From: [Erwinia] mediterraneensis
Lineage (GTDB): Bacteria > Pseudomonadota > Gammaproteobacteria > Enterobacterales > Enterobacteriaceae
Reading direction: 5' to 3'
Length of the DNA: 64,000 bases
NCBI RefSeq assembly: GCF_900604315.1
Contig: NZ_LR026978.1
Span: forward strand, 1,651,932 to 1,715,931
Below the pieces are notes generated by a model. That model searched no databases. It saw nothing but the letters and a program-made list of their open reading frames with translations, and was not told the origin of the DNA. Positions 39,011 through 49,280 of this stretch are shown in pieces (within the stretch, counting starts at the first letter, position 1; every line of letters starts with the position of its first letter). The translations under genes were made by a program, and so were the position numbers.

Positions 39011-39948
39011 ACCGGCGGGTTTCCCTGATAAACATCACGCAGGATGTCACGGGCGCCACGATCCAGCAGCTCTTCCGCCAGCGAAATGCCCATCTGCTCC
39101 GCCTGGTCACGCGGTCCACGACGTTCGCCGCTGACCACCGTGCTGCCATCCGGTGAACCCACCAGACCACGCAGCCAGAGTTCGCCTTCTTCCAGCACCG
39201 CAAAACTGCCGATCGGCACCTGACACCCCCCTTCCAGGCGGGTATTCATGGCGCGTTCCGCCGTTACGCAGGTAGCGGTATCCTCATCATTTAACGCCTG
39301 CAGCAGTGTGATCAGCTGATGGTCATCCAGACGGCACTCAATCCCGACAGCACCCTGACCCACGGCAGGCAGGGAGAGCTCAGCGGGCAGGGCAAGACGG
39401 ATGCGATCTTCCAGGCCGAGGCGCTTCAGACCGGCTGCGGCAAGAATAATGGCGTCATAATCGCCCGCGTCGAGCTTCGCCAGTCGGGTGCCGACGTTAC
39501 CGCGCAGCGAGCGAATAACCAGATCCGGACGGCGCGCGTTCAGCTGGCACTGACGACGCAAGCTGGAGGTGCCGACGACCGCACCGGGCGGTAGCGCATC
39601 AATAGCGTCGTAGCGATTAGACACAAAGGCGTCACGCGGATCCTCGCGTTCACAGATGGTAACCAGACCGAGGCCGTCAGGGAAATCGACGGGCACATCT
39701 TTCATGGAATGCACGGCCATGTCGGCGCGGTTTTCCAGCATCGCCAGTTCCAGTTCCTTGACGAACAAACCTTTGCCGCCGACTTTCGCCAGCGGGGTAT
39801 CGAGGATAACATCACCTTTCGTCACCATCGGTACCAGCTCTACGCGCAGGCCAGGGTGGGCTGCCATCAGGCGCTGCTGTACATATTCTGCCTGCCATAA
39901 GGCGAGCGGACTTTGTCTTGTAGCAATTCTGAAAATTTTGTCTAACAT
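39007..39948 (-). CDS. hemC: Porphobilinogen deaminase HemC
   Basis: A 313-residue cytoplasmic enzyme that assembles four porphobilinogens into hydroxymethylbilane. [14 protein letters not shown] at the N-terminus, the Asp-bearing [30 protein letters not shown], and the dipyrromethane-cofactor cysteine in [10 protein letters not shown] are all visible. First gene of hemCDXY, transcribed divergently from cyaA. Confidence 0.98.
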   Translation of the reverse strand: MLDKIFRIATRQSPLALWQAEYVQQRLMAAHPGLRVELVPMVTKGDVILDTPLAKVGGKGLFVKELELAMLENRADMAVHSMKDVPVDFPDGLGLVTICEREDPRDAFVSNRYDAIDALPPGAVVGTSSLRRQCQLNARRPDLVIRSLRGNVGTRLAKLDAGDYDAIILAAAGLKRLGLEDRIRLALPAELSLPAVGQGAVGIECRLDDHQLITLLQALNDEDTATCVTAERAMNTRLEGGCQVPIGSFAVLEEGELWLRGLVGSPDGSTVVSGERRGPRDQAEQMGISLAEELLDRGARDILRDVYQGNPPV

Positions 39949-40263
39949 TCTGTTAACCGTTTAGATCGTTCATAGAATATCCTATCATTGATACGGGAAG
40001 GCTGTCAGTTTCAACGGATTGAAAATGGCCGGGTGAGCATACTGGCGTTGCTTCAGCGTCGGCTCATTTTGTCTGCCAGCCCAAAAAGACGGAGCGACAA
40101 GAGGAATGTGCTAAACTGTTAAGTAGCGCAACTTTCTTTACGGTCAATCTGTCAGGTGTTAGATTGATCACGTTTCCAGCAATAATCTGCCAGAAACCTT
40201 TATTATAAGCGGCAGATTTCGGAAACAGGGTGCTTAAACACTGGGACAATCAGGCGAAACGTC
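39949..40263. promoter_or_regulatory. Divergent hemC-cyaA control region
   Basis: This 315-bp gene-free interval carries the promoters for hemC (leftward) and cyaA (rightward). In E. coli it contains one hemC and several cyaA promoters. The one site I can define is the CRP box at 40157-40172. I do not assign individual -10/-35 boxes. Confidence 0.6.
40157..40172 (+). promoter_or_regulatory. CRP site repressing cyaA
   Basis: TGTTA-GATTGA-TCACG resembles TGTGA-N6-TCACA, with the right half nearly perfect. Its flanks (AGGTG before, TTT after) closely resemble the known CRP site that negatively controls the main cyaA promoter in E. coli. It lies 92 bases before the TTG start. Confidence 0.8.
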
Positions 40264-42828
40264 TTGTACCTCTACATAGAGACACTGAAACAGAGACTGG
40301 ATGCCATCAACCAGCTGCGCGTTGATCGTGCGCTGGCCGCTATGGGACCTGCTTTCCAGCACGTCTACAGTCTGCTGCCGACCTTATTACATTATCATCA
40401 TCCGCTGATGCCAGGTTACCTTGAGGGTAACGTTCCACATGGCATCAGCTTCTTCACGCCCGAAGAAAGCCAGCTGCAGCTGCTGGCCAATCTGGCCGGT
40501 CAACAGACCCTAACGCTGCCGCCGACGTCGCAGGGGGAGATGCCGATTACCGGTATCTACTCGATGGGTAGTACCTCCTCGGTGGGACAAAACAGCGTGT
40601 CGGATCTCGATATCTGGGTCTGTCACCAGTCGTGGCTGGATAACGAAGAACGCCTGAGCCTGCAGCGTAAATGTACGCAGTTGCAGAAATGGTGCGTGTC
40701 GATGGGCGTGGAAGTCAGCTTCTTCCTGATCGATGAAAACCGCTTCCGTCATAATGAAAGCGGCAGTCTGGGGGGAGAGGATTGCGGATCAACCCAACAT
40801 ATCCTGCTGCTGGATGAGTTTTACCGTACCGCTGTGCGTATGGCGGGCAAACGCATCCTGTGGAATATGGTGCCGGGCGAAGAGGAGCATCACTACGACG
40901 ATTACGTGATGTCGCTCTATGCGCAGGGTGTCCTGACGCCTAACGAGTGGCTCGATCTGGGCGGGCTGGGCACGTTGTCGGCGGAGGAGTACTTCGGTGC
41001 CAGCCTGTGGCAGCTCTATAAAAGTATCGACTCACCCTATAAAGCGGTGCTGAAAACCCTGCTGCTGGAAGCCTACAGCTGGGAGTATCCCCATACCCAA
41101 CTGCTGGCGATGGATATCAAGCAGCGTCTGCACGATGGCGAAATTGTCAGCTTTGGGCTGGATCCCTACTGCATGATGCTGGAGCGCGTGACGCACTATC
41201 TGACCAGCGTGGACGATCAGCCACGTCTCGATCTGGTGCGCCGCTGCTTCTACCTGAAAGTGTGTGAAAAGCTGACCAACGAGGAGCAGCATCACCGTTC
41301 TGGCTGGCGACGTGAAATCCTCTCCCAGCTGGTGAAAGAGTGGGGCTGGGACGAAGCGAAACTGGCAGTGCTGGATAACCGTGCCGAGTGGAAAATCGAG
41401 CGCGTGCGTGAAGCGCACAACGAATTGCTTGATGCCATGATGCAGAGCTATCGCAACCTGATCCGTTTTGCCCGCCGCAACAATTTAAGCGTCAGCGCCA
41501 GCCCGCAGGATATTGGCGTGCTGACCCGTAAACTGTATGCCGCCTTTGAAGCCCTGCCGGGGAAAGTCACCCTGGTGAATCCGCAGATCTCGCCCGATCT
41601 CTCGGAAGAGAACCTGACGTTTATTCATGTGCCGGCGGGCCGCGCCAACCGGGCAGGCTGGTATCTCTACAACCAGGCACCGGACATGGACTCCATCATC
41701 AGCCATCAGCCGCTGGAGTATAACCGTTACCTGAACAAGCTGGTGGCCTGGGCCTGGTTTAACGGACTGCTGACGGCGAAAACCCGGCTGCATATCAAAG
41801 GCAACGAGGTGTGCGATCTGGCGCGTCTGCAGGAGCTGGTGAATGATGTATCGCACCATTTTCCGCTGCGCCTGCCTGCGCCGACGCCAAAAGCGCTCTA
41901 CAGTCCGTGTGAAATTCGCCATCTGGCGATCATTGTTAACCTGGAATATGACCCCACCGCGGCGTTTCGCAATCAGGTGGTGCACTTTGACTTCCGTAAG
42001 CTGGATGTCTTCAGCTTTGGTCAGCAGCAGCAGTGCCTGGTGGGCAGCATCGATCTGCTTTATCGCAACTCGTGGAACGAAGTGCGTACGCTGCATTTCA
42101 ACGGCGAGCAGGCGATGATTGAAGCGCTGAAAACCATTCTGGGCAAAATGCATCAGGATGCCGCGCCGCCCGATAACGTCGAGGTGTTCTGCTACAGTCA
42201 GCATCTGCGCGGGCTGATCCGCACCCGTGTGCAGCAGCTGGTTTCTGAATGTATTGAGCTGCGTCTCTCCAGCACGCGTCTGGAGCCGGGCCGGTTCAAA
42301 GCGCTGCGCGTCTCGGGACAGACCTGGGGGCTGTTCTTTGAGCGCATGAGCGTCTCGGTGCAGAAGCTGGAAAATGCCGTCGAGTTTTATGGCGCCATTT
42401 CCAACAACAAGCTGCACGGGCTGTCGATCAAAGTTGAGTCAAACCAGACGCCGCTGCCGCCGGTTGTGAACGGCTACGCCAGCGAAGGCATCATCCAGTT
42501 CTTCTTTGAAGATACCCATGACGATCGCGGTTTCAATATCTATATCCTGGATGAAACCAACCGGGTTGAGATCTATCACCACTGCGAAGGCAGCAAAGAG
42601 GAGCTGGTGCGTGACGTCAGCCGTTTTTACTCCTCCTCACACGATCGCTTTACCTACGGCTCCAGCTTTATCAACTTTAACCTGCCGCAGTTCTATCAGA
42701 TTGTGAACGTCGGCGATCGTTTTCAGGTTATCCCGTTCCGCAGTCAGACACTGACGCAACTGTGTACGACGCAGTCAGATAACGATAACCTCAACGGCGA
42801 TTATCAGCCGCGCTACCAGATGCATTGA
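40264..42828 (+). CDS. cyaA: Class I adenylate cyclase CyaA
   Basis: An 854-residue class I cyclase making cAMP from ATP, regulated by the PTS enzyme IIA-Glc. The N-terminal catalytic half has a polymerase-beta-like nucleotidyltransferase site [17 protein letters not shown] (catalytic Asp pair near residues 114 and 116); the C-terminal half is regulatory. The start is TTG at 40264, giving [15 protein letters not shown], as in E. coli, where the UUG start limits translation. Length is close to the E. coli protein (848). Confidence 0.98.
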   Translation: MYLYIETLKQRLDAINQLRVDRALAAMGPAFQHVYSLLPTLLHYHHPLMPGYLEGNVPHGISFFTPEESQLQLLANLAGQQTLTLPPTSQGEMPITGIYSMGSTSSVGQNSVSDLDIWVCHQSWLDNEERLSLQRKCTQLQKWCVSMGVEVSFFLIDENRFRHNESGSLGGEDCGSTQHILLLDEFYRTAVRMAGKRILWNMVPGEEEHHYDDYVMSLYAQGVLTPNEWLDLGGLGTLSAEEYFGASLWQLYKSIDSPYKAVLKTLLLEAYSWEYPHTQLLAMDIKQRLHDGEIVSFGLDPYCMMLERVTHYLTSVDDQPRLDLVRRCFYLKVCEKLTNEEQHHRSGWRREILSQLVKEWGWDEAKLAVLDNRAEWKIERVREAHNELLDAMMQSYRNLIRFARRNNLSVSASPQDIGVLTRKLYAAFEALPGKVTLVNPQISPDLSEENLTFIHVPAGRANRAGWYLYNQAPDMDSIISHQPLEYNRYLNKLVAWAWFNGLLTAKTRLHIKGNEVCDLARLQELVNDVSHHFPLRLPAPTPKALYSPCEIRHLAIIVNLEYDPTAAFRNQVVHFDFRKLDVFSFGQQQQCLVGSIDLLYRNSWNEVRTLHFNGEQAMIEALKTILGKMHQDAAPPDNVEVFCYSQHLRGLIRTRVQQLVSECIELRLSSTRLEPGRFKALRVSGQTWGLFFERMSVSVQKLENAVEFYGAISNNKLHGLSIKVESNQTPLPPVVNGYASEGIIQFFFEDTHDDRGFNIYILDETNRVEIYHHCEGSKEELVRDVSRFYSSSHDRFTYGSSFINFNLPQFYQIVNVGDRFQVIPFRSQTLTQLCTTQSDNDNLNGDYQPRYQMH

Positions 42829-42835
42829 TGGCATG

Positions 42836-42856
42836 ACGGGTGCGTTCAGCACCCGC
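42836..42856 (+). terminator. Hairpin after cyaA
   Basis: CGGGTGC (42837-42843) and GCACCCG (42849-42855) form a 7-bp stem with loop GTTCA, 8 bases past the cyaA stop. The tail CTTGCGCTTTCCCTTTT is only mildly T-rich, so termination may be partial. Confidence 0.5.
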
Positions 42857-42982
42857 TTGCGCTTTCCCTTTTCTCCGGTGAGTGCCGCAGGCTTCACGCT
42901 ATTTGCAGGCATTTCCTGTTGCTTTTCCAACTTCAACTGCGATGATAAGCAACCGGGTAAAGGACATTAATGAGCAGACAAA

Positions 42983-43228
42983 ATGAAGAGAGTGATTTGC
43001 CAGCTAAGCCTTGTGCTGGTGTTAGCGAGCCTGGCAGGATGTGGATTAAAAGGACCGCTTTACTTCCCGCCCCAGGATCAGCCGCAACAGAAAAACAACC
43101 AGACCGCCGCTGAAAGCCCTGACGCCACGGCCCCGGCGTCTGATAATCACACCAGCGACACGGCCACCTCGTCTGAGGCTGATGTCGATAAGCTGATTCA
43201 GACCGAACCGACCAGACAGGCGAACTAA
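42983..43228 (+). CDS. lptM: LPS-transport-associated lipoprotein LptM (YifL)
   Basis: An 81-residue outer-membrane lipoprotein. The signal peptide ends in the lipobox LAGC (Cys20), followed by GLKGPLYFPPQD, the conserved N-terminal segment of LptM that helps LptD mature its disulfides. The remainder is a low-complexity Ala/Thr/Asp/Gln tail. In E. coli cyaY is encoded between cyaA and this gene; here only 154 bases separate them and cyaY is missing. Confidence 0.93.
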   Translation: MKRVICQLSLVLVLASLAGCGLKGPLYFPPQDQPQQKNNQTAAESPDATAPASDNHTSDTATSSEADVDKLIQTEPTRQAN

Positions 43229-43261
43229 CTTTCCATGGCGTATCATCCGGCGGAGCAAAAA

Positions 43262-44086
43262 ATGCAGTTCTCCAAAATGCACGGTCTCGGCAACGATTTC
43301 ATGGTCGTGGATGCCGTGACGCAAAACGTCTTTTTCTCGCCGGAGTTGATTCGCCGCCTGGCGGATCGGCATCTCGGCATTGGCTTCGATCAGCTGCTGA
43401 TTGTAGAGCCTCCCTACGATCCCGATCTCGATTTTCACTATCGCATCTTTAATGCCGATGGCAGTGAAGTGGCCCAGTGCGGCAACGGCGCGCGCTGCTT
43501 TGCCCGCTTTGTGCGTCTGAAGGGGCTTACCAACAAAAACGATATTCGCGTCAGCACCCAGACCGGGCGCATGGTACTCAGCGTCACGCCTGATGAACAG
43601 GTGCGCGTGAATATGGGCGAGCCCAATTTTGCGCCGCAGCATGTGCCGTTTCGCGCCAACAAGGCAGAGAACCTCTACCTGATGCGGGTCAATGAGCAGA
43701 CGGTGATGTTTGGCGTCGTCTCGATGGGTAATCCGCACTGCGTAATTCAGGTAGAGAGCGTGAAAACCGCGGCGGTAGAGAGCCTGGGGCCGGTACTGGA
43801 GAGTCACGAACGTTTTCCGGAGCGTGTTAACGTCGGCTTTATGGAAGTGGTGAACCCGGAACAGATTCGCCTGCGCGTCTATGAACGCGGTGCGGGCGAA
43901 ACGCAGGCCTGTGGCAGCGGCGCCTGCGCCGCCGTCGCCTGCGGAATTCAGCAGGGCATTCTGGCGGAAAACGTCCAGGTCGATCTGCCCGGTGGAACGC
44001 TACATATCGCCTGGAAAGGGCCAGGGGAGCCGTTATTTATGACCGGCCCGGCCACACATGTTTATGATGGGTTTATTCATTTATGA
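43262..44086 (+). CDS. dapF: Diaminopimelate epimerase DapF
   Basis: A 274-residue PLP-independent epimerase converting LL- to meso-diaminopimelate for peptidoglycan and lysine. The two catalytic cysteines are in [11 protein letters not shown] (Cys73) and [16 protein letters not shown] 43262 gives the family start [13 protein letters not shown]; an upstream ATG at 43235 is in frame but adds nine residues without homology. Follows lptM by 33 bases and overlaps yigA by four. Confidence 0.98.
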   Translation: MQFSKMHGLGNDFMVVDAVTQNVFFSPELIRRLADRHLGIGFDQLLIVEPPYDPDLDFHYRIFNADGSEVAQCGNGARCFARFVRLKGLTNKNDIRVSTQTGRMVLSVTPDEQVRVNMGEPNFAPQHVPFRANKAENLYLMRVNEQTVMFGVVSMGNPHCVIQVESVKTAAVESLGPVLESHERFPERVNVGFMEVVNPEQIRLRVYERGAGETQACGSGACAAVACGIQQGILAENVQVDLPGGTLHIAWKGPGEPLFMTGPATHVYDGFIHL

Positions 44087-44787
44087 AAAATGTCGAAGAG
44101 CAGGCCGACAGTGAGGTTATGCTGGACGATCAGGCCGTCAGTGACTATCTGCGGCAGAATCCCGATTTCTTTATCCGCAACGCTCACCAGGTAGAGCAGA
44201 TGCTGGTGCCTCATCCGGTGCGCGGCAGCATTTCGCTGGTCGAGTGGCATATGGCGCGTCAGCGCAACCATATCCAGCAGCTGGAAGAGGAAATTACCCT
44301 GCTGATGGAACAGGCGACCGCCAATCATCAGCTCTTTGACCGCCTGCTGGCCCTGCAGAGCCATCTGGCGGCAGCCGATAGTCTGCAATCGATGCTGAAT
44401 CGCCTGCAGCAATGGGCGCGCGATCTCGGACTGGCAGGTGCTAACGTACGGCTGTTCAGTGACAAATGGCGCATTGGCGCTCCTTCTGATTTCACCCAGC
44501 TGGCGCTGTCGCGTCAGGCCTTTGAACTGCTGCGTATTCAGCGTTTCGGCAAACAGCACCATTTTCTCGGCAGCCTGAACGGGCCGGAACTGTTACTGCT
44601 GCTGCCTCAGGCCAAAGCGATTGGTTCGGTGGCGATGTCGCTTATCGGCGAGCACGGCGACCTGGGCGTGCTGATTTTCAGCAGTCGCGACACGCAGCAT
44701 TATCAGGCAGGTATGGGAACCTTACTGTTACAGCATCTGGCGCAGATGCTGCCGGATCTGCTGGTGCGCTGGGTAGAACGGACATGA
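44083..44787 (+). CDS. yigA: DUF484 protein YigA
   Basis: A 234-residue DUF484 protein. A short N-terminal helical region ([15 protein letters not shown], typical of the family), a coiled-coil-like stretch about residues 65-90, and a GAF-like C-terminal domain ([31 protein letters not shown]). Function is not known. It overlaps dapF and xerC by four bases each, so it is co-translated with them. Confidence 0.92.
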   Translation: MKNVEEQADSEVMLDDQAVSDYLRQNPDFFIRNAHQVEQMLVPHPVRGSISLVEWHMARQRNHIQQLEEEITLLMEQATANHQLFDRLLALQSHLAAADSLQSMLNRLQQWARDLGLAGANVRLFSDKWRIGAPSDFTQLALSRQAFELLRIQRFGKQHHFLGSLNGPELLLLLPQAKAIGSVAMSLIGEHGDLGVLIFSSRDTQHYQAGMGTLLLQHLAQMLPDLLVRWVERT

Positions 44788-45695
44788 GCCAGGACGCGCC
44801 GTTGCAGGCTGCCGTCGAGGGCTTTTTGCGCTACCTGAAAGTGGAGCGCCAGCTTAGCCCGTTGACGCAGAGTAACTATGCGCGTCAGCTCCAGGCGCTG
44901 GTAGCGCTGGCGCAGGAGATGAAAATTCACTACTGGGCGCAGCTCGATCCGGCGCAAGTGCGCGCGCTGGCTGCGCGCAGCCGTCGCGCCGGTTTGCAGC
45001 CTGCCAGCCTGGCGCTGCGCCTTTCTGCACTGCGCAGCTTTCTCGACTGGCAGGTCAGCCAGGGAATGCTGGCGGCTAACCCGGCCAAAGGCATTGCCAC
45101 ACCGCGCGCTGCGCGCCATCTGCCGAAAAATATTGATGTCGATGAGATCAACCAGCTGCTGGACATTGACCTTAACGATCCGCTGGCGGTACGCGATCGC
45201 GCTATGCTGGAAGTGATGTACGGTGCCGGGCTGCGTCTGTCGGAGCTGGTGAATATCGACTGCAGCCATCTCGATCTGGAAGCCGGAGAAGTCTGGGTAA
45301 TGGGGAAAGGCAGCAAAGAGCGACGTGTGCCGGTTGGCCGCACTGCCGTTACCTGGCTACAGCACTGGCTGGCGCTGCGCGACCTCTTTGCTCCCGACGA
45401 TGACGCGCTGTTTCTTTCCAGCCAGGGGTGCCGCATCTCCGCGCGCAACGTACAAAAGCGCTTCGCGGAGTGGGGTGTGAAGCAGGGCGTCGCCAGCCAT
45501 ATCCATCCGCATAAGCTGCGTCACTCGTTCGCCACCCATCTGCTGGAGTCGAGCGGCGATCTGCGCGCAGTGCAGGAGTTGCTGGGGCATGCCAATCTCA
45601 CCACTACCCAGATCTATACCCATCTCGATTTTCAACATCTGGCATCGGTGTACGATGCCGCACATCCCCGTGCTAAACGAGGAAAAGGCTCATGA
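44784..45695 (+). CDS. xerC: Site-specific tyrosine recombinase XerC
   Basis: A 303-residue tyrosine recombinase that, with XerD, resolves chromosome dimers at dif. The N-terminal SAM-like domain ([26 protein letters not shown]) is followed by the catalytic domain with the Arg in [10 protein letters not shown], Lys in [20 protein letters not shown] (His and Arg), [14 protein letters not shown] (His and nucleophilic Tyr). It is a housekeeping Xer, not an integrase, as shown by its place between yigA and yigB. Confidence 0.98.
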   Translation: MSQDAPLQAAVEGFLRYLKVERQLSPLTQSNYARQLQALVALAQEMKIHYWAQLDPAQVRALAARSRRAGLQPASLALRLSALRSFLDWQVSQGMLAANPAKGIATPRAARHLPKNIDVDEINQLLDIDLNDPLAVRDRAMLEVMYGAGLRLSELVNIDCSHLDLEAGEVWVMGKGSKERRVPVGRTAVTWLQHWLALRDLFAPDDDALFLSSQGCRISARNVQKRFAEWGVKQGVASHIHPHKLRHSFATHLLESSGDLRAVQELLGHANLTTTQIYTHLDFQHLASVYDAAHPRAKRGKGS

Positions 45696-46408
45696 AGTTT
45701 TATCGTCCGCTACGTCCGATCAAAGCGATCACTTTCGATCTGGATGACACACTCTATGACAATCGTCCGGTCATCCGCCGAACCACGGCGGAATCACATG
45801 CCGCCCTGCAGGCATACCATCCGGCGCTCAGCGCCTTCAGCGAAGCTGATTATCAGGCGCTGCGCAATGAACTGCTGCTGCGCGAACCCGATATTTATCA
45901 TGATGTAACGGAGTGGCGTCGGCGCTCAGTCGAACAGGCGATGCTCAACGTCGGCCTGTCAGCGGAGGAAGCGCGTAGCGGGGCTGATAAGGTGATGGCG
46001 GTTTTTGCCCACTGGCGGAGTCGGGTAGAGATGCCGGAAGAGACGCACCTGACGCTCGCCGCGCTGAGCGCACGCGTGCCGCTGGTCGCTATCAGCAATG
46101 GCAATGCCGACCCGGCACTGCTGGGGATTGAACGCTATTTTCAGTTTGCGTTGCGCGCCGGGCCGCATGGCCGCGCCAAGCCATGGCAGGATATGTATCA
46201 TCTGACGGCGACGCGGCTCGGGATTGCGCCGGAAAATATTCTGCACGTCGGGGACGATCTCACCGCCGATGTGACCGGCGCACTGCGTTGCGGCCTGCAG
46301 GCGTGCTGGATTAACCTGCGCCAGGGAAATCTGATGCAGATGCGTGATGCGCGCCTGTTACCCCATGTTGAAATTTCGCAGTTGGCTTCACTAACCTCAC
46401 TGCTATAA
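45692..46408 (+). CDS. yigB: HAD-family phosphatase YigB
   Basis: A 238-residue haloacid-dehalogenase-like phosphatase. Motif I is [10 protein letters not shown] (nucleophile Asp), motif II ISNGN, motif III lysine region [10 protein letters not shown], motif [11 protein letters not shown]. coli YigB dephosphorylates FMN and a riboflavin-pathway intermediate (5-amino-6-ribitylamino-uracil phosphate). The ATG overlaps the xerC stop. Confidence 0.94.
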   Translation: MKFYRPLRPIKAITFDLDDTLYDNRPVIRRTTAESHAALQAYHPALSAFSEADYQALRNELLLREPDIYHDVTEWRRRSVEQAMLNVGLSAEEARSGADKVMAVFAHWRSRVEMPEETHLTLAALSARVPLVAISNGNADPALLGIERYFQFALRAGPHGRAKPWQDMYHLTATRLGIAPENILHVGDDLTADVTGALRCGLQACWINLRQGNLMQMRDARLLPHVEISQLASLTSLL

Positions 46409-46427
46409 TGGCTGTAAAAATATCCAG
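46382..46427 (+). promoter_or_regulatory. uvrD promoter with LexA box
   Basis: The SOS box CTG-N10-CAG lies at 46412-46427 with an A/T-rich core (CTGTAAAAATATCCAG), close to the consensus CTGTATATATATACAG. A perfect -10 TATAAT at 46404-46409 and a weak TTGGCT -35 at 46382-46387 (16-base spacing) lie just upstream, so LexA would block initiation. The promoter overlaps the end of yigB. Confidence 0.85.
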
Positions 46428-46460
46428 TGATATGATGGTTTCTCTGACTTAACGGTGCTT

Positions 46461-48623
46461 ATGGACGTTTCTGATCTGCTCAACAGTTTGAATGACAAGC
46501 AGCGCGAGGCCGTGGCGGCACCGCGCAGCAACCTGCTGGTTCTGGCAGGCGCGGGCAGCGGCAAAACGCGCGTTCTGGTGCACCGTATCGCCTGGCTACT
46601 GTCGGTGGAGAACTGTTCGCCCTATTCGATTATGGCGGTCACCTTCACCAACAAGGCGGCGGCAGAGATGCGCCATCGTATCGAACAGCTGATCGGCACC
46701 AGCCAGGGCGGCATGTGGATCGGCACCTTCCACGGTCTGGCGCACCGGCTGTTACGTGCTCACCATCTTGATGCCCGCCTGCCGCAGGACTTCCAGATTC
46801 TCGACAGCGAAGACCAGCTGCGCCTGCTGAAGCGCCTGATTAAAGCGATGAACCTGGATGAGAAACAGTGGCCGGCGCGTCAGGGCATGTGGTACATCAA
46901 CGGCAAAAAAGATGAGGGCCTGCGACCGCAGCATATCGAGAGCTACGGCAATCCGGTGGAACAGACCTGGCTGCGTATCTATCAGGCCTATCAGGAAGCC
47001 TGTGATCGCGCCGGGCTGGTCGATTTTGCCGAACTGCTGCTGCGCGCTCACGAGCTGTGGCTGAACAAGCCGCAGATTCTCAACCATTACCGGGAGCGCT
47101 TCACCAACATACTGGTGGATGAGTTCCAGGATACCAACAATATCCAGTACGCCTGGATCCGTATGCTGGCGGGTGACAGCGGGCGCGTAATCATCGTCGG
47201 CGATGACGATCAGTCTATCTACGGCTGGCGTGGCGCCCAGGTCGAGAACATTCAGCGCTTCCTGAACGATTTCCCCGGTGCGGAAACCATCCGCCTGGAG
47301 CAGAACTACCGCTCCACCAAAAATATTCTCAAAGCGGCTAACGCTCTGATTGCCAATAATAACGGGCGTCTCGGCAAAGAGCTCTGGACAGATGACAGTG
47401 ACGGCGAACCTATCTCCCTGTACTGCGCCTTTAACGAGCTGGATGAAGCGCGTTTTGTGGTAAACCGCATTAAAAGCTGGCAGGAACATGGCAATGCGCT
47501 GGCCGATTGCGCCATCCTCTATCGCAGTAACGCCCAGTCGCGCGTGCTGGAAGAGGCGCTGCTGCAGAGCAGCATGCCGTACCGTATTTATGGCGGAATG
47601 CGCTTTTTCGAACGTCAGGAGATTAAAGACGCCCTTGCCTACCTGCGCCTGATTGCGAACCGTAATGACGACGCGGCGTTTGAACGTGTGGTCAACACGC
47701 CGACGCGCGGAGTGGGCGATCGTACCCTCGACGTGGTGCGTCAGACGGCGCGTGAGCGCCAGTTAACCCTGTGGCAGGCGACGCGTGAGCTGTTGCAGGC
47801 ACGGGCGCTGGCGGGGCGCGCCGCATCGGCGTTGCAGCGCTTTTGTGAACTGATCGATGCACTGGCGCAGGAGACGGCGGAGCTGCCGCTGCATGTGCAG
47901 ACGGATCGTGTAATCAAGGATTCCGGCCTCTGGCTGATGTATGAGCAGGAGAAAGGCGAAAAAGGCCAGGCGCGTATCGAAAACCTTGAGGAACTGGTGA
48001 CGGCGACGCGTCAGTTCAGCTATCAGGATGAAGATGAAGATTTAATGCCGCTGCAGGCCTTTTTGTCGCACGCGGCGCTGGAAGCGGGCGAAGGGCAGGC
48101 GGATAAATGGCAGGATGCGGTTCAACTGATGACCATGCACGCGGCGAAAGGGCTGGAGTTTAGTCAGGTCTTTATTGTCGGCATGGAAGAGGGTATGTTC
48201 CCGAGCCAGATGTCGCTGGATGAGGGGGGACGGCTGGAAGAGGAGCGTCGTCTGGCCTATGTCGGCGTAACGCGCGCCATGCAGAAACTCACCTTAACCT
48301 GGGCCGAAACGCGGCGTTTGTACGGCAAAGAGGTGTATCACCGACCGTCCCGCTTTATTGGCGAGCTGCCGGAAGAGTGCATTGAAGAGGTACGCCTGCG
48401 CGCCAGCGTCAGTCGTCCGGTGAGCCATCAGCGCATGGGCACGCCGCTGGCAAAAAGCGACAGCGGCTTTACCCTCGGCCAGCGCGTGCGCCACGCCAAA
48501 TTTGGCGAAGGCACCATTATCAACCTGGAAGGCAGTGGCGATCACAGCCGGATTCAGGTAGCGTTTCAGGGGCAGGGTATCAAGTGGCTGGTGGCGGCCT
48601 ACGCACGGCTGGAAAGCGCCTGA
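46461..48623 (+). CDS. uvrD: DNA helicase II UvrD
   Basis: A 720-residue superfamily 1A helicase acting in nucleotide excision repair and mismatch repair. Walker A is GAGSGKT (Lys35, the same number as in E. coli), Walker B LVDEFQDTN, motif [17 protein letters not shown], motif IV LEQNYRST, motif V MTMHAAKGLEF, motif VI AYVGVTRA, and the C-terminal Tudor-like RNA-polymerase-binding region (GQRVRHAKFGEGTIINLEG). ATG 46461 gives MDVSDLL; a GTG at 46455 adds two residues. SOS-controlled by the LexA box upstream. Confidence 0.98.
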   Translation: MDVSDLLNSLNDKQREAVAAPRSNLLVLAGAGSGKTRVLVHRIAWLLSVENCSPYSIMAVTFTNKAAAEMRHRIEQLIGTSQGGMWIGTFHGLAHRLLRAHHLDARLPQDFQILDSEDQLRLLKRLIKAMNLDEKQWPARQGMWYINGKKDEGLRPQHIESYGNPVEQTWLRIYQAYQEACDRAGLVDFAELLLRAHELWLNKPQILNHYRERFTNILVDEFQDTNNIQYAWIRMLAGDSGRVIIVGDDDQSIYGWRGAQVENIQRFLNDFPGAETIRLEQNYRSTKNILKAANALIANNNGRLGKELWTDDSDGEPISLYCAFNELDEARFVVNRIKSWQEHGNALADCAILYRSNAQSRVLEEALLQSSMPYRIYGGMRFFERQEIKDALAYLRLIANRNDDAAFERVVNTPTRGVGDRTLDVVRQTARERQLTLWQATRELLQARALAGRAASALQRFCELIDALAQETAELPLHVQTDRVIKDSGLWLMYEQEKGEKGQARIENLEELVTATRQFSYQDEDEDLMPLQAFLSHAALEAGEGQADKWQDAVQLMTMHAAKGLEFSQVFIVGMEEGMFPSQMSLDEGGRLEEERRLAYVGVTRAMQKLTLTWAETRRLYGKEVYHRPSRFIGELPEECIEEVRLRASVSRPVSHQRMGTPLAKSDSGFTLGQRVRHAKFGEGTIINLEGSGDHSRIQVAFQGQGIKWLVAAYARLESA

Positions 48624-48638
48624 CGGGTTCTGATGCAT

Positions 48639-48665
48639 AGCACCGAAGATGGACAGTCCGGTGCT
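48639..48665. repeat. Inverted repeat after uvrD
   Basis: AGCACCG (48639-48645) pairs with CGGTGCT (48659-48665) over a 13-base loop, 16 bases after the uvrD stop. There is no T-run, so it is at most a weak terminator. Confidence 0.4.
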
Positions 48666-48714
48666 GTCCTGTCAATGCAAAGCAACACCATGGCGGTGAA
48701 ACAGCAATACTCTT

Positions 48715-49006
48715 TTATAGCAGAGGAATACGTTTTACCGCTGCAGAATAAACCTCTGAGCGCTCTCGCTTTCCAACCGCAATAACAAAAAAAGTCACCC
48801 TTTCATCAATCACGGTATAGGAGACGGTAACCGGATGACCGGAGTTTAATTTTGTAGCAGTCAGGCATCCCGCATAGCTTATCTGCCTCAATGCGCGGTG
48901 ACTCAAGGGCTTCTGCCAGTTTCTTTTTACGTTGCTCGCGTACAGTCGGGCCCAGTTTGCGCCATTCCTTTAGTGCCCGTTGATCAAAACCCAGTAAATA
49001 CGCCAT
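48715..49006 (-). pseudogene. relE: relE toxin gene, frameshifted
   Basis: The minus strand starts at ATG 49006 with MAYLLGFDQRALKEWRKLG and runs as a very close RelE (mRNA-cleaving ribosome-dependent toxin) to LRSSGYRLLYRD, where a stop appears at 48806-48808. The missing C-terminus, IDERVTFFVIAVGKRERSEVY and on to KRIPLL, continues in another frame to the stop at 48715. Only one base lies between the CGT codon (48812-48814) and ATT (48808-48810) where three are expected, so two bases were lost (or one gained). The catalytic tail residues lie past the shift, so the toxin should be inactive. A sequencing error cannot be ruled out for this lesion alone. Confidence 0.88.
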
Positions 49007-49244
49007 CAGAGTTCATCCAGTTTTACCCGTACTGGTTTCGGGTCACGCAGTCGTTCTCTGACTATTTCCACGAGATCAGCATCCTCATCACTTAATAAGG
49101 TCTGTCTGAAAGGAAGCCGCTCATTATCAGCCACATACTCCAGCATAAGGCACAGCGCTTCTGAAGGCGTGATACCCATTTTTCCAGCGCGGCCTAAGAG
49201 CGCGCTTTAAGCTCATCATCAATACGCAAATTAATCGTACCCAT
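49006..49244 (-). pseudogene. relB: relB antitoxin gene with stop codon and frameshift
   Basis: From ATG 49244 the minus strand reads MGTINLRIDDELKARS, a RelB ribbon-helix-helix start, and then has TAG at 49194-49196 where E. coli RelB has Tyr. Seven codons later one A is missing from an A-run (GAAAAATGG at about 49176-49184; six A expected, five present), shifting the frame. Downstream in the new frame the sequence reads on as RelB (MGITPSEALCLMLEYVADN ... VRVKLDEL) to a TGA at 49006-49008 overlapping relE's ATG, as in E. coli. Two independent lesions make this a true pseudogene. Confidence 0.88.
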
Positions 49245-49256
49245 TGTAGTGGCCTT

Positions 49257-49280
49257 TTGTAATTACAAATGTCATTACAA
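49257..49280 (-). promoter_or_regulatory. relBE operator (relO-like)
   Basis: TTGTAATTACAA (49257-49268) is a perfect 12-bp palindrome, followed by ATGTCATTACAA (49269-49280). Together they contain four [A/T]TGTNA-type half-sites, the known binding form of the RelB dimer on the E. coli relBE operator, and lie 13 bases upstream of the relB ATG. Confidence 0.75.

Noticed and set aside
41485-42417. 310-residue minus-strand ORF opposite cyaA
   Set aside because: Antisense shadow of cyaA; composition is Arg/Gln/His-rich with no family features.
44784-45695. Phage-type integrase
   Set aside because: Sequence and neighbours (yigA, yigB, uvrD) identify it as the chromosomal XerC.
48715-48906. 63-residue minus-strand ORF as a separate gene
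   Set aside because: Its useful part is the frameshifted C-terminus of relE; its N-terminal third is relE read in the wrong frame.
48715-49006. Programmed ribosomal frameshift in relE
   Set aside because: There is no slippery heptamer at the break, and the partner relB gene is also broken by a stop codon and a separate frameshift.
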